Shown here one piece after another: positions 1 to 8,992 of a DNA stretch of 16,708 nucleotides (the first letter of the stretch is position 1; every line of letters starts with the position of its first letter). The stretch is taken from positions 1-16,708 of the forward strand of contig JALNQF010000689.1 of NCBI GenBank assembly GCA_028456385.1. The letters are read 5' to 3'. The translations under genes were made by a program, and so were the position numbers. Source of the stretch: Ophiosphaerella korrae. Taxonomy: Eukaryota; Ascomycota; Dothideomycetes; Pleosporales; Phaeosphaeriaceae. Below the pieces are notes generated by a model. It saw nothing but the letters and a program-made list of their open reading frames with translations. It did no database searches and had not been told where the DNA came from.

Positions 1-1332
1 TTTAGCTAAGCTTTTATTCTATCTTCCTTTATTACTACTACTCTATATCTATACTTCTATAGGAACTATACTACTCCCTATTTACTAGAAAGATGTATAT
101 AGTAGTTATCGTTATAATAAAAGGTCTAATAGAGTATTATATATTGTGCTTCTTTACTCCTAGCTACTTTCTCCTAAGGTTTAGCCTATACTTATAGTAC
201 TTCCTTCTTCTTTTTAGTTATTTTTAACTAAGTTTCTTTCTTTAGGTCCTTATTCTTATAGTCTTTTATAAAGTATCTTAGTTTTCTATATTTATAGTAT
301 ACTATATCCTTCTTTAACTTAGATCTATAATTCTTTGTATAGTAGCCTAGTTTACTATAGTTAAAGTACGTAAAGTCTTTATTCTTTTTCTTTTTTCTAT
401 CCTTATTAGTGTTAAGGACTATAAGGTCTCCCTTATTATAGTTTTAGGTGTAACCTCTATATTTATTCTTCTTCTATTCTTAAAGATTATTATTAATTTA
501 TATTACCTATTACTTTAGAGCTTCTAGTATTTGTAGTTTCTCTATATATATTATCTCGTATCAGATTTTAGAGTTAAGTCCTTGTTTAAATCGTAATATT
601 AAGGCTAACTCGTTCTATTCTATATTTTGTAATAGTTGTTTAAACTATAATACGTACTTTAGAATACTCTAATTCTATATAAGCTTCTCTAGTTACTCTT
701 TAGCTTATTAGGTAATATCTATATCCCTAAATACTACTCTTATTCGTTTAGTAAAGTATTTATAACTTCTAAAGATAGCTCTAGTTTTGTCTTTTTATAT
801 TATTAGAGAGTATATCGTATAATCTATCTAATAAGGCTCGTACTATCTTATTACGTCTTCTTTAAGGTGCAATCTAATATATATTACCTTCTTTTTTTCT
901 ATATTAAAGTATAGTGCTTGTACATCTATCTAGAGTTATGCTAATATAATAAAAGGTCTTAGTTTTTCCCTTATTCTATTAAACTTCTTAAGTACAGGTA
1001 TCTTTAGTAGTTTCTTTGTAGCACTTATCTCTAGGCGTTGCGTAATTAGTTCTATCTAGTTTTAGCCTTTAATAATAGCTTTAATTTGTACTTTATTCTA
1101 TTTTAAATAGTCTTGTAGTTCCTTGTTCTACGTTTCTAGTGCTTTAATTACTATCTTTATATCCTCTTTATTATTAATTAGTTTATTTATACAATCCTTA
1201 ATCGTTTCCTATATAGTGCTATCTAACTTATAACTACTCCTAGGGGCTTTACTTATTAAGCTTTCTACTATCGTATTAGCTAGACTGTACGCTACTTACG
1301 CTTTGCTTCTCGTAATAACTAAATTAGTAAGG
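1..1332 (-). pseudogene. Element A gag and zinc-knuckle region, broken
   Basis: Decayed nucleocapsid/capsid precursor (gag) of element A. On the minus strand the frame matches the C gag codon for codon over long stretches. The capsid-like core includes a KKVIYIRLHLKEDVIR-type segment, the usual retrotransposon gag pattern in which Trp and Gln codons have become TAG/TAA. Two CCHC knuckles follow: 327-368 reads YFNYSKLGYYTKNY and 258-299 reads YYKYRKLRYFIKDY. Both have C-x2-C-x4-H-x4-C spacing with every Cys and His changed to Tyr, as TG-to-TA and CA-to-TA transitions would do. The likely start codon, at about 1271, reads ATA in all three family copies, consistent with a lost ATG. It cannot produce a full protein. 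Confidence 0.85.
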
Positions 1333-1775
1333 TGTAATAGGCCTCCTATCGTCGACTATAGGTGCCTATCTTGTAGGGAGTTAGTAGATTACAAGGTAAT
1401 AGTAAAAGCTTAGAGGTAATCTATAATAACTATAAACAATAGAAGATATTTTGCAACTGTCTTGTATTAGCGTTCTGTAGTTAAAGGATTAAATTACTAA
1501 TACTATCTTAATAATATGTATTGCTACTAACTATATACTTATGCTTCTTAGCTAGCTTCGTGCTTCGTGTTTACTAAGATCGCGAATTGCGAATTTATTA
1601 CGTACACGAATTCGTGCTTTGTGTTTGCTAAGGTTGTAAATCGCGAATTTATTACGTATCCCTATTATAGTTAGCTTCCTAGTTAAGTTTGTTGCCCTAT
1701 AGGTCGTATGTGTTGTTATTATCTGTAGTAGGGCTAATTAGTTTAAATTAGCTTTCTCTTGTTACTACTATAACA
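1333..1775 (-). repeat. Element A 5' LTR (443 bp)
   Basis: In element orientation it begins TGTTATAG and ends ATTACA, directly followed by ccttactaatttagttatt, the same post-LTR sequence as in B and C. The outer parts align with the B and C LTRs (tagtaacaagagaaa near the start). The middle does not: it carries a tandem 46-bp repeat where B and C have taatctat-type repeats. By eye there are about 25 TG but only about 5 CA on the plus strand, a strongly one-sided loss. It should hold promoter and polyadenylation signals, but none can be named securely. Confidence 0.88.
1559..1658. repeat. Tandem 46-bp repeat in the U3 part of LTR A
   Basis: Two 46-bp copies (1559-1604 and 1613-1658) start 54 bp apart. 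Both begin cgtgctt and end gcgaatttattacgta. They differ at a handful of sites, several of them C/T or G/A. The first copy holds the CpG-containing tcgcgaattgcgaa, the second atcgcgaa. They lie about 120-215 bp from the LTR start, where enhancer repeats of U3 are often found. A regulatory role is inference. Confidence 0.75.
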
Positions 1776-2398
1776 ATCTTTATCTTTCCTAGTTCTATAA
1801 TAAATCTAAGGAAGTCTATTTCCTTTATATAGAATTTATATTTTCTTATTTTAAAAAATAGTTTACTTTCTACTAGTTTCTCTAGTACCTTATATATATA
1901 TTGTACGTATTCTTCTTCTATTTCTAAGAATATAAAGATATTATCTACGTATATAAATATAAATACGTCTAAGTACTCTCTTAGTACTATATTAATTCTT
2001 TCTTAAAAGGCTACTAGTATATTTATTAAACTAAAGAGTATAACTAAGTATTTATATAATCTATATTACGTTCTAAATACTATTTTCTATTTATTACCTT
2101 CTTTAATTCTAATTTAGTAGTAGGCGTTTTAGATATCTAGTTTTATAAAGATCTTTACTTTTTATAGCTTATTTTATATTTTATCTATTTATAGTAAGAG
2201 ATATTAGTTCTTATTTATTATTATATTAGTTTTTCTAAAATCTACGTAAGGTCTCTTATTTTCTATCTCTTTTTTATCTATAAATAAAAGTCTATATACT
2301 ACTAAAGATTTAGATTCTTATATCTATCTTTTTCTTATTATATTTTTAATAAATACTTATTTAATTTTAGATTCTTCTTTAGTTTTTCTATAGACTAG
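1776..2398 (-). pseudogene. Element B reverse transcriptase fragment, broken
   Basis: Minus-strand remnant of a Ty3/Gypsy reverse transcriptase. It reads colinearly with the C RT from about 5562 to 6183. The catalytic YxDD motif is at 1940-1951 and reads YVDN, followed by IFIFLEIEE, so the second catalytic Asp has become Asn exactly as in C. Upstream the conserved fingers region (DKK-x-SNKRPYVDFRK type) is still traceable. Both ends are made by insertions: C at 2398 and the LTR of A at 1776. Many in-frame TAG/TAA codons confirm it is dead. Confidence 0.87.
2394..2398. repeat. Target-site duplication of element C, left copy
   Basis: actag directly before the 5' LTR of C, paired with actaa at 9422-9426. 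The single difference is G to A, itself a RIP-type change. Five bases is the usual duplication size for Ty3/Gypsy integrases. In B the corresponding uninterrupted sequence has one copy only, judged by alignment to 5562-5566 of C. Confidence 0.88.
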
Positions 2399-2827
2399 TA
2401 TTACAACAGTAACAAAAGAAATATAGATAGAACTAATTAGCCCTACAACTAAAGGATTAAGTTCTTATAAATACAAAGAATACGAACTTAATTAGGAAAC
2501 TACATATAATTAGGACACCTAGAGTAATCTATAATCTATAGACTCTTAGTATTAATAGATTATAGATTAAGGTAATCTATAATCTATTATTCTTAGTAGT
2601 AATAGATTAATAGATTAGGACAAGTATATAGTTAGTAGCGACGCGTATTATTAAGATAGTATTAGTAATTTAATTATTAACTATAAGTAATAGTATAAGA
2701 TAGTTGTAAAATATCTTCTACTATTTATAGCCTATTGTAGATTATAACACGAGCTTTTGCTATTACCTTATAATCTACTAATACCTATTTAGGCTATTAG
2801 GAAGTCGACCCTAGTAAGCTATTAACA
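2399..2827 (+). repeat. Element C 5' LTR (429 bp)
   Basis: Starts TATTACAA (from TGTTACAA) and ends AGCTATTAACA (AGCTGTTAACA in the 3' copy). It aligns with 8993-9421 without gaps. About 20 sites differ and all that I see are C/T or G/A. Both terminal changes in this copy hit the TG...CA ends that integrase recognises. Confidence 0.95.
2525..2587. repeat. Inverted and direct 15-mer repeats in LTR C (hairpin)
   Basis: The 15-mer taatctataatctat occurs at 2525-2539 and 2573-2587. Its exact reverse complement atagattatagatta is at 2555-2569, giving a perfect 15-bp stem with a 15-base loop. The same set is at 9119-9133, 9149-9163 and 9167-9181 in the 3' LTR. The B LTR (about 12380-12490) has related taatctatta/atagattatagatta units. 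RIP could have increased the symmetry by turning different bases into TA. Confidence 0.8.
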
Positions 2828-2850
2828 CCTTACTAATTTAGTTATTGCGA
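2828..2850 (+). other. Putative primer-binding region of element C
   Basis: The segment directly after the 5' LTR, ccttactaatttagttattg and onward, is nearly identical in A, B and C, so it is functionally constrained or simply family-specific. It does not begin with the usual TGG of a tRNA primer site. A tagttattgcgag stretch 11 bases in could derive from tggttattgcgag, but this is a guess. Confidence 0.35.
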
Positions 2851-3169
2851 GAAGCGAAGCGTAAGTAGCGTATAGTCTAGCTAATACGATAGTAGAAAGT
2901 TTAATAAGTAAAGCCCCTAAAAGTAGTTATAAGTTAGATAGTACTATATAAGAAACAATTAAGGATTGTATAAACAAACTAATTAATAATAAAGAAGATA
3001 TAAAGATAGTAATTAAAGTATTAGAAACGTAGAATAAGGAACTACAAGACTACTTAAAATAGAATAAAGTACAAATTAAAGCTATTATTAAAGGCTAGAA
3101 CTAGATAGAGCTAATTACTTAATAACTAGAAATAAGTATAATAAAGAAACTACCTAAGATACCTATCTT

Positions 3170-3600
3170 TAAAAAGTTTAATAAAACAAGAGAGAAATTA
3201 AAACCCTTTATAGCGTTAGCATAACTCTAGATAGATATACAAGTACTACACTTTAATATAGAAGAAAAGAAAGTAATATATATTAGATTACACCTTAAAG
3301 AAGACGTAATAAGATAGTATAAGCTCTACTAGATAGATTATACAACGCACTCTCTAATAACCTAAAAGAACAAAACTAGAGCTATTTTTAGAAGCTACGA
3401 ATACTTTACTAAATAAATAAGAGTAGTATTTAGAGATATAAATATTACCTAACAAGCTAAAGAGAAACTTAAAAGGCTTACATAGAATAAGAGTGTTCTA
3501 GAATACGTATTATAATTTAAATAACTAAGTTAAAATATAGAATAGAACAAATTAGCCCTTATATCGCGATTTAAACAAGGGCTAAACGTAAAAATTTAAT
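3170..3600 (+). other. Gag capsid-like core of element C
   Basis: Reads like a Ty3/Gypsy gag core: a segment starting at 3261 (EEKKVIYIRLHLKEDVIR) is followed by a Trp-to-stop site, then TRAIFRSYEYFTK, IRVVFRDINIT and NKLALISRFKQGL. These match the usual pattern of capsid proteins of fungal Gypsy elements (xYLxGxA..WW, F..F...L...FGD..., L..RFxxGL). Boundaries are approximate. Confidence 0.8.
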
Positions 3601-3791
3601 ATAAAATAATATATATAGAGAAACCTAGGATACTAGAAGCTCTAAAATAATAGGTAATCTAAATTAATAACAACCTTTAAGAATAGAAAAAGAATAAGTA
3701 TAAGAGCTAAACTAGAAACTAGGACACTAGAGACCCTATAATCCTTAACGCAAACAAGGATAGAAAGAGAAAGAAGAATAAAGACTTTACG

Positions 3792-3902
3792 TATTTTAAC
3801 TATAGTAAGAAAAGCTACTATATAAAAGACTACTAATTAAAGAAGAAAAAGGATATAGTATATTATAAATATAGGAAACTAAGACACTATATAAAGGAAT
3901 AC
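3792..3902 (+). other. Two CCHC zinc knuckles of element C nucleocapsid
   Basis: Knuckle 1 (3792-3833) reads YFNYSKKSYYIKDY and knuckle 2 (3861-3902) reads YYKYRKLRHYIKEY. Both keep C-x2-C-x4-H-x4-C spacing. Cys codons have become TAT/TAC; the knuckle 2 His (CAC, 3885-3887) is unchanged. The same pair is found in A (258-368) and B (11086-11196). Confidence 0.88.
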
Positions 3903-5060
3903 AAAAGTAAGGACTATAAAAAAGATAAAGAAACTTAGTTAAAGATAATAGAGAAAAAGAAAGAAATACTATAAGTATAGGCTAAACCTTAAGAAAAGGT
4001 AGCTAGGAGCAAAGAAATATAATATATAATACTCTATTAGACCTTTTATTATAAAGATAACTACTATATATATCTTTTTAGTAAATAGAGAGTAAGATAG
4101 TTCTTATAAAAGAATAGAGTAGTAGTAATAAAAGAAAGAATAAAAGTATAGCTAGAAGAAACAGCGTATATAATAGACTTACTAACAGAAGACTTAGAAA
4201 GGGAAGAGCCCTAGACCCTATTAATCTAAGCTAAAGGACTAGTACTAAATAAAGAGACTACTATAGCTTCCTCTAAAGGACTACAAGAAAGTAAAAGATA
4301 AGTTAGTATAAAAGGTATAGAGTACGCCTAGCTAGATATATATAGCTATAATAGCTGTATAATAATAGATATAGAGGAACAAAACAAAGAATAGAAATTT
4401 GTTTAGAAATACTTACTAGTTATAAGTATAGAGGAAGCGTATAAAGACTAGAAAGAACGTAATCCTAAAGAAATAAAGTTTATACTATTTTAAGAATAGA
4501 TAAAGTAATATATAGTTATAGTAGGAAAGATACCTATATAAAGAGAATAGTAGTTTCTTGTAAGAAAAACGTAATAGATTAATAAAGCTTATACACTATA
4601 AGTACTAATAGTATACTACGTCCTAATAAATACAAAACCTAGAATAGATAGTTACTAGGAAGGGGATAACAAAATAATAAACCTAAAATATCTAGCTTAT
4701 TTTAAAGTATTATAGATATTATACCTAGAAAAGAATTATATAATATATAGAAACCCTAAAGTAAATAATAAAGTATAGCCTATAAGAAAAAGAGGCTATA
4801 ACTATATAAGAGTAATTCTAGTAGAAGATATCTAAGGATAAGAAATAATACCTAAAGAAGGTTACGTAGTAATAAGGCCTAAACTAAAACTACCTAAGAA
4901 ATACGTCTAAAGAAGACTATAGTACAAATACAAGTATAATAAATATCTAAAATATAAAGAATATAAACTTAAGACAAGGCTATAGCCTTAAGAAGATAGA
5001 TAATTTATAAAAATACTAAAATAAGAAAGACTAGAAGGTATAAGAGGCCTATATATTACA
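3903..5060 (+). other. Spacer between nucleocapsid and protease of element C
   Basis: Stays in the gag-pol frame but matches no domain I recognise. Most is Lys/Glu-rich and likely charged. A Tyr-rich run at 4923-4964 (YKYKYNKYLKYKEY) may derive from a Cys/His-rich segment, and the B counterpart at 10024-10065 has Tyr at the same six positions. Confidence 0.55.
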
Positions 5061-5400
5061 AAGACAGGTACTTATTAAAAAAAGAAAGTATAATTAATAA
5101 TTAATAGTAGAGCTATAAGGAATTTTATATTAAAGAAGTTTATAAAAAACTAAGGAATAACCTATACTATAAAGAAGTACCCTTAACAACTAAGTACAAT
5201 TAAAAGAAAACTATTCTAGGAACCTATAAAGTTTGAGACAACACCCTCTACACTAGAACTAGAAGAGATAATAATTAAGAATATAGTTATAGATATAACA
5301 ACAATTAATAATAAACAAGATATAATACTAGGAATACTATAGTTATAAATAACTAACCTAAGAATTAATTAGAGAATAGGGAAAATTAGCTACCCTAAGA
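5061..5400 (+). other. Retropepsin (aspartic protease) domain of element C, active site lost
   Basis: The active-site segment reads LIINSRAIRNFI, with NSRA at 5103-5114. The expected motif is D-S-G-A: Asp is now Asn and Gly is now Arg, both G-to-A changes. About 70 codons on, ILGILxLxITNLRIN matches the conserved ILGxxWL...NPxIDW end of Ty3/Gypsy proteases. B has the same changed motif at 9874-9885. Confidence 0.85.
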
Positions 5401-5499
5401 AAAAAATATTAAAAGCTAATATAGCTATATATAAAGGAGAATTCCTAGAAGAATATAAGAAATAAGAAAAATAGCTTATAAAACCTAAAGATTACCTCT

Positions 5500-6400
5500 T
5501 AGAATATTAACTATAGGATTTAGCGATAGATCTAAAAGAAGATAAAGACGTAGGATAGAGCCTAGTTTATAGAAAAATAGAAGAAGAATCTAAGATTAAA
5601 CAAATATTTATTAAAAACATACTAAAGAAAAAATAGATATAAGAATCTAAGTCCTTAGTAGTATATAGACTTATATTTATAGATAAAAAGAGAATAAGTA
5701 ATAAAAGACCTTACGTAGACTTTAGAAAAACTAACGCAATTATAAATAAAAACTAATATCTCTTACTATAAATAGATATAATATAAGATAGACTATAGAA
5801 AGTAAAAATCTTTATAAAACTAGACATCTAGAACGCTTACTACTAGATTAGAATTAAGAAAGGCGATAAATAGAAAATAGTATTTAGAATACAATATAGA
5901 CTATATAAATACCTAGTTATACCCTTTAGCTTAATAAACGCACTAGTAGCCTTCTAAGAAAGAATAAATATAGTACTAAGAGAGTACTTAGATATATTTA
6001 CATTTGTATACCTAGATAACATCCTTATATTCTTAGAAATAGAAGAAGAATACGTGTAGCATATATACAAGGTACTAGAAAAACTAGTAGAAAGTAAACT
6101 ATTCCTTAAAATAAGAAAATATAAATTCTATATAAAGAAAATAGACTTCCTTAGATTTATTATTAAACTAAGAAAAATTAAGATTAATCTAGAAAAAATT
6201 AGATTAATTAATAAATAGCTAATACTAAAGAACCTAAAGGAAGTATAATAATTTTATAGCTTAGCTAACTTTTACAAAAAGTTAATAGTAAGATAGTCTA
6301 AAGATATAGAACTAATAATAAAGCTTATAAAAAAGGATATACTATTTAAATAGATAAAGGAATACGATAAAGTATTTAAGAAGATTAAAAAGAAGTTTAT
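5500..6400 (+). other. Reverse transcriptase domain of element C
   Basis: RNA-directed DNA polymerase of the Ty3/Gypsy type. Visible in order: KRPYVDFRKTNAI (5704 onward), KIFIKLDIxNAYY (LDLRNAY block), EYLDIFTFVYLDNILIF with the catalytic YLDD now YLDN at 6009-6020, then the thumb-like ESKLFLKIRKYKFY block. The change of the second catalytic Asp to Asn removes polymerase activity. Confidence 0.93.
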
Positions 6401-6840
6401 AGAAAACCTAGTTATTAGAATATATAACCTAGACTTACTAGTAATAGTAAAAATAGACGTATCTAATTTAGTCTATAGAATAGCACTAATACAAGAAGAC
6501 CTAAAGACTAAGAAAGAGTATTTAGTTAAATACTTCTCTAAGAAAATAAAGCTAGTAGAGCTTAACTATCTAATTTATAATAAAGAGATACTAGCAATCT
6601 ATAAAGTATTTAAATAATAGAGAGTATACCTATAAAGAGTAAAATACTAAACAAAGGTCTATATAGACTATAGGAATCTTATAGAATTTATACTAAACAA
6701 AGAACTAATATAATAATATATAAGATAGTAAGAATTCTTATTAATATTTAATATAGAAATTATATATATAAAAGAGAAAGATAACTAATTTATAGACGCC
6801 CTTAGTAGAAGACTAGACTTATAGAAAGAAGTAAGCGCTA
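6400..6840 (+). other. RNase H domain of element C
   Basis: Follows RT in the standard Ty3/Gypsy position. Recognisable blocks are VKIDVSNLVYRIALIQ (the first catalytic Asp block, xTDASxxxxGAxLxQ), VKYFSKKIKLVELNYLIYNKEILAI (SRKLxxxExNYxxxxKELLAI) and FIDALSRR near the end (NxxADALSRR). Several Gln/Trp sites are stops. Confidence 0.88.
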
Positions 6841-7019
6841 CTAGTATAGTTCTAGTTAAAAACAAAGAAGGATATTTAGTCTTAAATATACCTAAAATAG
6901 CTATAACACTTAAAAGAAAGAGTAGCGAGCTAGATAAATAGATTTAGGAAGAAACAAGAAAAGCCCTTAAAGAGATAAAAAAACTTAAAATTAAAGAAAG
7001 TCTTGTAAAAGCCTATAGA

Positions 7020-8040
7020 AGAACGTATATTCTAAGAAAGATATAAAGAGAATTTATATAATAGTTCTATAAACTACTAGTATATAGATATTAAGGAATT
7101 AACAAAATACTAGATAGACTACTAAGAGATTACTATATCCTAAGAGTAAGATAACTAGTAATAGAAGTACTATAAGATTGTATAGAATACTAAAAGAATA
7201 AGTATAGTAAGTACGCACTATATAGGAAGCTACAACTAGTAGAAGTACTAGAATAACTATAAAGAGTTATTACAATAGATTTTATTATAAAACTACCTAA
7301 GTTAAAAGACCTAATATTAGAAGTTAAGTATAATAGAATCCTAATAATAGTAGATAAACTTATAAAGTACTTATACTTTAGACTATATAAGGAGAAAAGT
7401 AGAATAGAAGTTATAGTACACTAGGTTCTAGGAACTATAATTAGCTAATATAGACTACTAGATAAGATTATTATAGATAGAGACGTAAGATTTATATTAA
7501 AACTATAAAGAATAATAATAGTATAATTAAGAATTAAATATATAATGTTAATAGTATACTACCTACAAATAGATAGACAATTAGAACGTATAAATTAGAT
7601 AGTAGAACAATACTTAAGATACTACCTTAATTATAACTAGAATAACTAGGTATAGTTACTACCTATAGTATAGTTAGCATACAACAGCGTAAAGAATAAG
7701 ATAACAAGAGTATTACTTTTCTTTATAAACTATAGATTTAACCCTAGTATATATAGAATACTAAGACTAGAGATATCTTAGTCTCTAAAAAGAGAAAACT
7801 TTACTAATAGACTTAAAAGTATACACGAGTAATTAAAATAAGATATAGAATTCCTATATAATTATATAGTAAAGTACTATAATAAGAAATATAAAGAGGG
7901 ACCCTAATTTAAAAAGAGAGAAAAAGTATAGTTAGTATAGAAAAATATTAAAAGCAAGAGACTAAGCTTAAAATTAGACTACGTTAAGATAGGACTATAT
8001 AAAATTAAGAAAGAAGTTACGCTAGTTATATTTAAACTAA
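7020..8040 (+). other. Integrase core and GPY/F-like segment of element C
   Basis: The N-terminal zinc-binding part keeps one Cys of CxxC at 7179-7190 (C-I-E-Y). The catalytic triad is unmutated: Asp in ITIDF (7278), Asp in IIIDRDVRF (7476) and Glu in RQLERIN (7584). Exactly 35 residues separate the second Asp from Glu, as in the D,D35E family. Later KLDYVKIGLYKI fits a GPY/F module with Pro changed to Leu. Flanking stop codons prevent a full product. Confidence 0.92.
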
Positions 8041-8159
8041 AGCTACTAAATAAAATAAGGATATACTTAACCTTCTACGTAGTACTACTTAAGATAGTAC
8101 TATAAAACGTAGAACTACTAGTGTATAAAGTAGATACGTATAGAGAATAAGAAGAATAA

Positions 8160-8315
8160 GAAGTTAAAGAAATTCTAGTATACTAGTTCTATAATAGTAG
8201 AAACTACTATCTAGTAAAATAGATAGGTATAGATAAAAAAAGACAACTATAGGAAGAAATATAGGAACTAGAGGATAATCTTAACTACTCTAAGAAACTA
8301 GAGGACTTCTAAAGT
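8160..8315 (+). other. Chromodomain at the C-terminus of element C pol
   Basis: Reads EVKEILVY, stop, FYNSRNYYLVK, stop (Trp), IGIDKKRQL, stop (Trp), EEI, then ELEDNLNYSKKLEDF. This fits the chromodomain pattern E-x-I-L-x(n)-YLVKWxG-x(n)-WE-x-x-xNL. In chromoviruses this domain directs integration to chromatin with histone H3 methyl marks, which fits a nest of elements in heterochromatin. Confidence 0.82.
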
Positions 8316-8643
8316 TAAAACCCTCTAGAACGCCTAGTAGTAAACTAAGAGAACTAATATTACTATTACTAGATAGAGAGGTAATAGGAGCGCCTAACGT
8401 AGGACCTACTATAGCAACACTAAATACCTTATCTAAGTCTAGCTTAGCTTCTAGAGCTACTAACTATATAGCTAATTTCTTATTATTTAGCGCCTTTATC
8501 TTATAAAGACAAGAGAGACAAGCTTAATTTTTTACTAGCTTACTCTACGTAAGCTCCTAGATCTACTTACGCTTAGCTTTAGCCTCTATAATTTAAGATA
8601 GTAATTTCTCTTAAGCCTAGTTAATAGCTCTCTCTATTATTAT
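8290..8643 (-). pseudogene. Possible decayed antisense frame between pol and 3' LTR of element C
   Basis: On the minus strand, frame with codon starts divisible by 3, a protein-like reading runs from about 8643 to a TAG at 8290-8292. The first part (IERAIN to IIEAKAKRK, 8637-8566) is Glu/Lys/Leu-rich and helix-like, broken only by TAA/TAG codons readable as former Gln or Trp. A CLSC motif follows at 8509-8520. The last 57 codons, from 8463 down, have no stop and include LVALEAKLDLDKVFSVAIVG. Most of it lies beyond the sense pol stop, so it is not a simple shadow of pol. I do not recognise the family. Antisense accessory frames between pol and the 3' LTR are known in some plant LTR elements. 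It could still be chance. Confidence 0.33.
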
Positions 8644-8978
8644 TAAGCCTAGATACAAGAATAAGTATAATAAATATATACTCTATAAGAGAGATACTAG
8701 ATATGTTATAAGAACTATAAATGTTTATATAGATATACGCCTTATAAGCTTTACTATTATTTATAGAAACTATATAAAGAGAGTACTTAGGATTTAACTT
8801 AGAAGAAGTATAATAAAAATAAAGAAATATTTTAACACTATTATGTAACACGTAATTAGTAAGAAGATATTAATAACGTGTAGAAGAGGCAACTATAAAG
8901 AGTAATAAGGAACTAGAAATTAACAAAGAAAGTAGGTTAATAACCTTAGCTCTAAGATAGATAAACAAGGACCTACCT
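8319..8978. other. 3' internal region of element C, no sense-strand domain recognised
   Basis: About 660 bases between the end of pol and the polypurine tract. The plus strand shows no recognisable protein. The minus strand holds the possible antisense frame described at 8290-8643 and a 76-codon open frame at 8621-8851 beginning MLHNSVKIFLYFYY. The latter is rich in Tyr, Ile, Ser and Asn, the residues that TA-rich mutated DNA produces. It has no recognised motif and is most likely fortuitous. Confidence 0.5.
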
Positions 8979-8992
8979 AGAGGAGGAGATAG
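8979..8992 (+). other. Polypurine tract of element C
   Basis: agaggaggagatag ends directly at the 3' LTR start (TGTTAC at 8993). This is the expected place and composition for priming second-strand DNA synthesis. It has one T near its end. Confidence 0.8.

Larger units (their letters stand above)
1..1775 (-). mobile_element. Element A: Ty3/Gypsy retrotransposon, 5' part, RIP-degraded
   Basis: Minus-strand LTR retrotransposon cut by the left window edge. Its 5' LTR lies at 1333-1775, followed on the minus strand by the same post-LTR segment and gag region as in element C, reaching roughly the C equivalent of position 4156. It interrupts the reverse transcriptase of element B at 1775/1776. The expected target duplication copy on this side is atctt (1776-1780); the partner lies outside the window. 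The protease, RT, integrase and 3' LTR of A are also outside. It keeps more TG dinucleotides on the plus strand than its neighbours, so it seems less completely mutated. Confidence 0.88.
2889..8318 (+). pseudogene. Element C gag-pol polyprotein, one frame with many nonsense codons
   Basis: Decayed polyprotein of about 1,800 codons. All landmark motifs lie in the same frame (codon starts divisible by 3): capsid core from about 3261, CCHC knuckles at 3792 and 3861, protease at 5103, RT YLDN at 6009, integrase D/D/E at 7278, 7476 and 7584, and chromodomain from 8160. No indel has shifted the frame across more than 5 kb. The interruptions I see in this frame are TAA or TAG. The probable start at 2889 reads ATA. 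The native stop is uncertain: TAA at 8310-8312 may be a former CAA, and TAA at 8316-8318 follows. Gag and pol as one uninterrupted frame is known in several fungal Gypsy elements. Not functional. Confidence 0.92.

Noticed and set aside
2525..2587. CRISPR-like array
   Set aside because: Only three short units, one inverted, inside an LTR, with no unique spacers and no cas genes.
8621..8851. 76-codon open frame on the minus strand starting MLHNSVKIF
   Set aside because: Composition (Tyr, Ile, Ser, Asn) is what TA-rich mutated DNA gives by chance, there is no motif, and it lies inside a dead retrotransposon. It is also in a different frame from the more protein-like antisense reading nearby.
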